Assembly: GCA_025449725.1 (NCBI GenBank)
Contig: JANWIU010000068.1
Location: forward strand, 1-29,311
Direction of reading: 5' to 3'
Source of the DNA: Pseudobdellovibrio sp.
GTDB lineage: Bacteria; Bdellovibrionota; Bdellovibrionia; Bdellovibrionales; Bdellovibrionaceae
DNA length: 29,311 nucleotides
Positions within the stretch are counted from its first letter, which is position 1, and the number at the start of each line of letters is the position of its first letter. A program made the position numbers and the translations under genes. Positions 24,600-29,311 of this stretch are shown here, piece after piece. The notes below the pieces were generated by a model that searched no databases, was not told the DNA's origin, and was given only the letters and a program-made list of their open reading frames with translations.

Positions 24600-26279
24600 A
24601 TGAAAAAGTGGTTGGCCTCCTTAGTAAAAAAAATTGATTTCTTTGATCGATCGCTACTTTTGTTGCGCCGAGTGTATCTTTCTTGGGGCAAAGGTTACCC
24701 GCGATGGTCAGAATTTAAGGGTCTTGATGAGGTAAAATCATCAAAAACGCCAAAAAATATTTTTTTCATTACCAGTATTGGTTCTCATTTGCCGGCCATG
24801 CAATTGGAGACGAGTCTGGCCTTAACTTTGAAGCTCAGAGGCCACAAGGTTTCGGCGCTTCTATGTGACGGTGTTTTGCCGGGTTGCCAAATGTGCGAAC
24901 CCCGGTTGTTCAGCGATACCGCACACTTTCTAAAACATGGTCCGCAAAAAAGATTATGCGGTCATTGTTTTGACCCAGGTAAAAAAAATTATGAACAGGC
25001 CGGCATCGATGTTTACAAATACAGTCAGTTTTTGTCTGATGCAAAAATGGCTGAAGCCGATAGCATTATTGCCAGAACTGACCTTTCTAAATTACGGGAA
25101 TTTCAGTTTGAGGGACTAAAAGTCGGTGAACACGCTATGGCCGGAGCTTTAAGATTTTTTGCCCGTGCAACGCTGCCGACTGACCGATCCATAACCGACG
25201 TTGTATTGCGTCGGTATCTGAAAGCGGCGCTCATTACAGCATTTGTAACCCGGGAACTTATCAGGCAGCACAAAATTGATGTCATGGTTTTCCATCATGG
25301 AATATATGTGCCTCAGGGAATCGTTGGGGAAGTTGCAAGAAGCATGGGAGTCCGGGTTGTTAACTGGAATCCTGCATACCGAAAAAATTGTTTTATCTTC
25401 AGTCATTATGAAACGTATCATCATTCCTTAATGGCTGAGCCGACCGAGACTTGGGTAAAAATGTTTTGGGACGAATCTAAAGAAAAAACGATAACCGAGT
25501 ATCTTAAAAGCCGGTGGACCGGGGACAACGATTGGATAAAATTTATTCAGAATCCAACCTTTGAAAGAGAAAAAATTGTAAGTGAGCTTTCCCTCGATTT
25601 GAATAAGCCTGTTATCGGTTGTTTAACGAATGTTCTGTGGGATGCCCAGTTACATTATCCGGCAAATGCTTTTGAAAATCTTCTGGACTGGTTGTTTTCG
25701 ACAATCGATTACTTTAGCCAGCGTCAGGATCTGCAACTTGTAATTAGAATTCATCCTGCAGAAGTGACAGGAACCGTTCCGTCTAAACAGCCTGTGGCTG
25801 AAGAAATTGCTGCAAGATATCCGAATCTGCCGTCCAATATTAAAGTGATTTTACCTGGCAACCCGCTGAGTACCTACGTTATCTCTGAACTTTGCGATGC
25901 GGTTATTATTTATGGAACTAAAACCGGGGTAGAGCTGACCAGTGTTGGAATTCCGGTCATTGTTGCTGGCGAGGCCTGGATTCGAAATAAAGGCATTACT
26001 ACCGATGTGGGAAGCAGATCTAACTATACCGATATACTGAATTCCCTTCCGCTTAAGAAAAGATTGGGCCCCGAAGTTATCAAGAAGGCCAAGAAGTATG
26101 CATATCACTTCTTTTTCAGAAGGATGATTCCGGTCAAAATTTTCGAAAAGGGCCCTGGGTGGCCGCCATACCAGCTCAAATCTAATGACTCCCAAGAGCT
26201 GCTTGAGGGTGTAGACCCGGGGTTGGATTGTATTTGCCGGGGAATTGTCGATGGAGACCCCTTTGTATTCGATTCTTAA
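24600..26279 (+). CDS. Cys-rich, HP-motif GT-B-like surface polysaccharide protein
   Basis: From the ATG at 24600 (AGGG 5 bases upstream) the protein has 559 residues. An in-frame GTG at 24567 would add 11 more. No close family name is certain. The C-terminal half shows VIRIHP (381-386) and IIYGTKTGVELTSVGIPVIVAG (436-457), the nucleotide-binding pattern of KpsS/KpsC-like glycosyltransferases. The N-terminal half has five closely set cysteines, C89, C96, C99, C120 and C123 (C-x6-C-x2-C ... C-x2-C), which may bind zinc or an iron-sulfur cluster. A donor bound by the HP region, such as a CMP-sugar, is inferred. It closes the NeuB operon and is followed by a 96-base gap containing a promoter for the next gene. 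Confidence 0.68.
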   Translation: MKKWLASLVKKIDFFDRSLLLLRRVYLSWGKGYPRWSEFKGLDEVKSSKTPKNIFFITSIGSHLPAMQLETSLALTLKLRGHKVSALLCDGVLPGCQMCEPRLFSDTAHFLKHGPQKRLCGHCFDPGKKNYEQAGIDVYKYSQFLSDAKMAEADSIIARTDLSKLREFQFEGLKVGEHAMAGALRFFARATLPTDRSITDVVLRRYLKAALITAFVTRELIRQHKIDVMVFHHGIYVPQGIVGEVARSMGVRVVNWNPAYRKNCFIFSHYETYHHSLMAEPTETWVKMFWDESKEKTITEYLKSRWTGDNDWIKFIQNPTFEREKIVSELSLDLNKPVIGCLTNVLWDAQLHYPANAFENLLDWLFSTIDYFSQRQDLQLVIRIHPAEVTGTVPSKQPVAEEIAARYPNLPSNIKVILPGNPLSTYVISELCDAVIIYGTKTGVELTSVGIPVIVAGEAWIRNKGITTDVGSRSNYTDILNSLPLKKRLGPEVIKKAKKYAYHFFFRRMIPVKIFEKGPGWPPYQLKSNDSQELLEGVDPGLDCICRGIVDGDPFVFDS

Positions 26280-26305
26280 TGTAGATTTTTGCAGCTAATT
26301 TAATC

Positions 26306-26334
26306 TTGAATTCAATGCGCCACAATAATAGAAT
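26306..26334 (+). promoter_or_regulatory. Sigma70-type promoter for GT4/phosphoglycosyltransferase pair
   Basis: TTGAAT (26306-26311) and TAGAAT (26329-26334) are separated by exactly 17 bases, in the 96-base gap before the GTG-start GT4 gene at 26376. The predicted start near 26341 gives a leader of about 35 bases. The -35 lies in the palindrome TTGAATTCAA (26306-26315). Boxes and spacing are good; use is inferred. Confidence 0.5.
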
Positions 26335-26375
26335 TCTAGTCTTTTACAAACTGACTAGTGTTGATTGGGTGTTGA

Positions 26376-27503
26376 GTGAGAATAGCAATTGTTCATGATT
26401 GGTTAACAGTCTATGCCGGGGCTGAAAGAGCTTTGGAACAATTGCTATTGTTGTACCCGCAGGCTGATTTATTCTGCATCTGTGACTTTTTACCGGATAA
26501 CCAACGACATTTTTTGCATGGAAGAAAACCTAAAACGACGTTTATTCAAAATTTACCTAAAGCAAAATCTTATTACAGGCACTATTTGCCATTAATGCCG
26601 TTAGCTATCGAACAGCATGATCTAAGTGAATATGACTTAGTTATTTCAAGTTCGCACGCGGTAGCCAAAGGGGTTTTAACCGGACCGGATCAAACTCATG
26701 TGTGCTACACCTACACGCCAATTCGATACGCCTGGGATTTGCAACACCAGTATTTAAAAGAATCGGGATTAGTAACCGGATTCAAAGCGATGCTGGCTAA
26801 AATTATATTACATTACATTCGCATTTGGGATCTTCGCACTGTTAACGGAGTGGATCAGTTCGTAGGGATTTCTGATTTTATTAAAAGACGTATCAAAAAG
26901 GTATATGCCCGTCAGGCTGAAGTTGTTTACCCGCCGGTTGATATCAAGGGTTTTAACTTACAAACAGAAAAACAAGATTACTATGTGACGGCGTCGCGGA
27001 TGGTGCCATACAAAAAAATAGACCTCATCGTTGAAGCCTTTTCCCGCATGCCGGACAAAAAGCTAATCGTTATTGGCGATGGGCCGGAAATGAATAAAAT
27101 AGCGGCCCTGGCACGCACTTCGAATATTCAGCTTTTGGGTTACCAGCCTTATGAAGTCTTAAAAGACCACCTTCAAAAAGCTAAAGCCTTTGTATTTGCT
27201 GCAGAGGAAGACTTCGGGATTGCGCCACTTGAAGCTCAGGCCTGCGGTACACCTGTTATTGCCTTTGGAAAAGGCGGGGCTTGTGAGACAATCAGAGGCT
27301 TAGACGCAGAAAAACCGACGGGTGTGTTTTTTCAAAAACAAACAGTTACGGAATTAGTTGCCGCTGTAGAGCAGTTTGAAAAGAATGCGCGGAATATTAG
27401 TCCGCTATGGTGCAGAGAAAATGCAGAAAGATTTTCGACTGAAAATTTTAAAAAGAATTTTTCTAATGTCGTAGAATCTGTTTTGAAAAATAGGGGTTTA
27501 TGA
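26376..27503 (+). CDS. Family 4 glycosyltransferase
   Basis: The 375-residue protein starts with GTG. The family's first strand, MRIAIVHDWLTVYAGAE, begins right at it, so no longer start is needed. The C-terminal half carries VTASRMVPYKKIDLIVEAF, VIGDGPE, LLGYQPYEVL and the E-x7-E signature in AAEEDFGIAPLEAQACGTPVIAFGKGG. The TYTPIRYAWDLQ segment is typical of mannosyl- and galactosyltransferases such as those in WbaZ-like groups. It probably makes an early linkage of the repeat unit, because it is coupled by ATGA (27500-27503) to the initiating phosphoglycosyltransferase. The donor sugar cannot be assigned. Confidence 0.87.
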   Translation: MRIAIVHDWLTVYAGAERALEQLLLLYPQADLFCICDFLPDNQRHFLHGRKPKTTFIQNLPKAKSYYRHYLPLMPLAIEQHDLSEYDLVISSSHAVAKGVLTGPDQTHVCYTYTPIRYAWDLQHQYLKESGLVTGFKAMLAKIILHYIRIWDLRTVNGVDQFVGISDFIKRRIKKVYARQAEVVYPPVDIKGFNLQTEKQDYYVTASRMVPYKKIDLIVEAFSRMPDKKLIVIGDGPEMNKIAALARTSNIQLLGYQPYEVLKDHLQKAKAFVFAAEEDFGIAPLEAQACGTPVIAFGKGGACETIRGLDAEKPTGVFFQKQTVTELVAAVEQFEKNARNISPLWCRENAERFSTENFKKNFSNVVESVLKNRGL

Positions 27504-28915
27504 TTAGAGGCAAAGTAAGACACAGTGAGGAATTGATTTTTCTTTCGGTGCGGATTTTAGATGTATTTATTCTACTGACGTCAGCGTTGCTTTCCTATTA
27601 TTGGAACTTTTCAACTGTCGAACTGTTTTCACAATATAAGGCCCTGATTTTAGCGGCACTTCCCGTTTTTGTTATTGCTCAGGAAAATTTTGGCATTTAC
27701 AGGTCTTGGCGCGGCGGTAACTACTTAAAAATGTTCGCACAGAGCATTTTAAGTTGGATTGTTGTTCTTGGTATTTTGGTTGTGTCCTTGTTCTTTATGA
27801 AAATTTCCGACCAGTTTTCTCGCGTTTGGTTGATGACCTGGGCGGTAACAAACGCCGTATGTTTAGTTATTTTCAGAGCGGTCCTATTCTTTTTGCTCCG
27901 CATGGTCAGAAGCCGCGGCGGCAACCAAAAAAATGTTCTTATATTCGGTTTAACGCCGACGGCACAGTCTTTAATTAGACAATCGCAAGAGGCCGTTTGG
28001 GCAGGATTTAATATTGTTGGCTTGGTTGATTGCGAAGATAAAACAATAGAAGCTGATTACCTAAAACAAAAAACTACTCATAAAATTTATAAACTTGAAG
28101 AGTTAGAGAAGGTCATGGCCCATGTTCGCATAGCGGAATGCTGGATCGCCTTACCATTCAAAGATGAAGATAAAATTCATAAAATACTTTTTGCCACACG
28201 ACATAGTACGGCCAATATCAGGCTGGTACCTGACATTTCATCGTTCAGATTAATTAATCAAGGCATTACTGAAATAGTAGGAATGCCGATGTTAGATTTA
28301 TCGGCGTCTCCTATGACCGGAACAAATCTGATCATCAAAACGATCTTTGACAAAGTTTTTGCCGCATTTATTTTAGTTTTGATTTTACCTCTGATGTTGG
28401 CAATCGCTGCAGCCATCAAACTTACTTCCCGTGGCCCGGTTATTTTTAAACAGAAGCGGCACGGCTGGGAAACTGATGAAATCATGGTTTACAAGTTTAG
28501 AAGCATGTACATTCATGAAGAGAAAGACGGGTCTGTAACCCAAGCTACTAAGCACGATGTTCGGCTTACGAGGGTTGGCAAATTCTTTCGACGAACAAGT
28601 TTGGATGAGCTACCGCAGTTTTATAATGTTCTTCAGGGTCGGATGTCAGTGGTGGGGCCACGTCCTCATGCTATTGCTCATAATCATCAGTATAAAGAGC
28701 TGATCGTAGACTACATGCTAAGACACAAAGTGAAGCCCGGAATTACCGGGTGGGCTCAAGTAAACGGGTATCGTGGCGAAACTGATACGCTGGAAAAAAT
28801 GCAAAAACGTGTTCAATTTGATTTGTACTACATCCAGAATTGGTCGCCGTGGTTTGATATTAAAATTATTGTGATGACGATATTCAAAGGCTTTATTGGC
28901 AAAAACGTTTACTAA
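27500..28915 (+). CDS. Undecaprenyl-phosphate sugar phosphotransferase (WcaJ/WbaP family)
   Basis: The 471-residue protein has 4-5 N-terminal membrane helices (about 13-36, 46-58, 77-100, 108-132), a soluble middle domain with a nucleotide-fold start NVLIFGLTPTAQSLI, and one re-entrant helix near 276-300. The bacterial sugar transferase domain follows: KQKRHGWETDEIMVYKFRSM, the DE motif in RRTSLDELPQFYNVL, SVVGPRPHA, and KPGITGWAQVNGYRGETDTLEKM. This matches enzymes that place a sugar-1-phosphate (often glucose or galactose) on undecaprenyl phosphate to start the repeat unit. It is the only such gene in the window. Its TAA overlaps the stop of the convergent ligase-like gene by 4 bases (28912-28915). 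Confidence 0.92.
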   Translation: MIRGKVRHSEELIFLSVRILDVFILLTSALLSYYWNFSTVELFSQYKALILAALPVFVIAQENFGIYRSWRGGNYLKMFAQSILSWIVVLGILVVSLFFMKISDQFSRVWLMTWAVTNAVCLVIFRAVLFFLLRMVRSRGGNQKNVLIFGLTPTAQSLIRQSQEAVWAGFNIVGLVDCEDKTIEADYLKQKTTHKIYKLEELEKVMAHVRIAECWIALPFKDEDKIHKILFATRHSTANIRLVPDISSFRLINQGITEIVGMPMLDLSASPMTGTNLIIKTIFDKVFAAFILVLILPLMLAIAAAIKLTSRGPVIFKQKRHGWETDEIMVYKFRSMYIHEEKDGSVTQATKHDVRLTRVGKFFRRTSLDELPQFYNVLQGRMSVVGPRPHAIAHNHQYKELIVDYMLRHKVKPGITGWAQVNGYRGETDTLEKMQKRVQFDLYYIQNWSPWFDIKIIVMTIFKGFIGKNVY

Positions 28916-29311
28916 TTTTTTAACTTAGAATATTTAATAAAATTTAACTGAATAAATGCCCAACAAACCACAATTAGATAGCGAATTTTAGCGAATTCGA
29001 ACATGACTTCAAACATTGATGAAACCGTAAAAATCGTCATGACAACAAAGGCACAGCAAATAATGAGTTGATCGTTGCGGGTCAAATCACTCCTTGCGTA
29101 TAGTTTAATGGCCGTTACATAGAATAGAAAATAAAATGATGCAAAGAAGAGGAGTCCGGCTAAACCGGTCGTTGCGGCCACGTTTAAAAATTGATTGTGG
29201 GCCTGATTTCCCTCTGTAATTGTATCCGGGCAGGTCGGGACGCAATAATCAGTAATGTCTCTAAGGTTATCGCGGTAACCAATTCCTAATATCGGATTTC
29301 TTTTTATCATC
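28912..29311 (-). CDS. O-antigen ligase/polymerase family protein, C-terminal part (5' end outside window)
   Basis: The frame is open to the right edge, so the Met at 29310 is internal. The visible ~133 residues start with IKRNPILGIGYRDNLRD, the conserved entry of the Wzy/WaaL large periplasmic loop. The reactive-type segment EGNQAHNQFLNVAATTGLAGLLFFASFYFLF follows, then two or three membrane helices (about 55-70, 81-100 and 108-124). It is a second member of this family; the first is at 13144-14490. One may be a polymerase and the other a ligase. A cysteine pair, CVPTC, sits in the periplasmic loop. It converges with and overlaps the phosphoglycosyltransferase by 4 bases, with no terminator between. 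Confidence 0.82.
   Translation of the reverse strand, partial: MIKRNPILGIGYRDNLRDITDYCVPTCPDTITEGNQAHNQFLNVAATTGLAGLLFFASFYFLFYVTAIKLYARSDLTRNDQLIICCAFVVMTIFTVSSMFEVMFEFAKIRYLIVVCWAFIQLNFIKYSKLKN

Noticed and set aside
25851..26195. 114-codon open frame on the minus strand.
   Set aside because: It is antisense to the HP-motif protein and has no domain or ribosome site.
1..29311. Insertion sequences, prophage genes, CRISPR arrays, tRNA or rRNA genes.
   Set aside because: No transposase, integrase, spaced repeat array or RNA-gene signature was recognised on either strand.

Overview
This is a large surface-polysaccharide (O-antigen or capsule type) biosynthesis and export locus from a Gram-negative bacterium. 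Base composition is moderate (roughly 40-45% G+C by eye), genes are tightly packed, and many adjacent genes overlap by ATGA. No rRNA, tRNA, phage or transposon genes give a taxonomic anchor. A Bdellovibrio-like or other deltaproteobacterial-grade host would fit, but this is only a weak impression. The left edge is the 3' end of metH (core metabolism), so the polysaccharide locus starts directly downstream of a housekeeping gene. It runs off the right edge inside a second O-antigen ligase/polymerase gene.

Layout: (1) 1-480 metH tail. (2) 536-3261 (+): a DUF4910-type zinc peptidase-like protein and a GT-B-like surface-carbohydrate protein, behind a good sigma70 promoter whose expected start coincides with the ATG. 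(3) 3258-10070 (-): ugd and a UDP-xylose synthase (UDP-glucose to UDP-glucuronate to UDP-xylose), a KpsS-like protein, an intact Wzx flippase, an SpsF-like cytidylyltransferase and a SAM methyltransferase. (4) 10210-11691 (+): a lone B12-binding radical SAM protein with a strong stem-loop upstream. (5) 11714-14490 (-): a phosphomannomutase/phosphoglucomutase and a Wzy/WaaL-like membrane protein. (6) 14595-16352 (+): a GT4 glycosyltransferase and a methyltransferase. (7) 16525-26279 (+): a long operon with a NeuB-like synthase, an SDR, an aldehyde dehydrogenase, a CMP-ulosonate synthetase, a single-chain transketolase, an FkbM methyltransferase, a second Wzx flippase and a Cys-rich HP-motif protein. 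(8) 26376-28915 (+): a GT4 glycosyltransferase and a WcaJ/WbaP-type initiating phosphoglycosyltransferase. (9) 28912-29311 (-): the C-terminal part of a second Wzy/WaaL-like protein.

How the parts would work together: the WcaJ/WbaP enzyme loads the first sugar-phosphate on undecaprenyl phosphate. The GT4 and HP-motif GT-B proteins extend the unit, Wzx flips it, and Wzy/WaaL-like proteins polymerise or ligate it. Nucleotide-sugar genes supply UDP-GlcA, UDP-Xyl and a CMP-activated 3-deoxy-ulosonic acid.

The two most notable points are: (a) NeuB, SDR, ALDH, CMP-synthetase and transketolase together, which do not match the textbook sialic, legionaminic or pseudaminic acid gene sets and may make an unusual acidic sugar; and (b) two genes of that operon, the ALDH and the second flippase, are each interrupted by exactly one in-frame stop (TAA, TGA) with otherwise intact frames. 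Both stops sit inside short ATCT...AGAT dyads.
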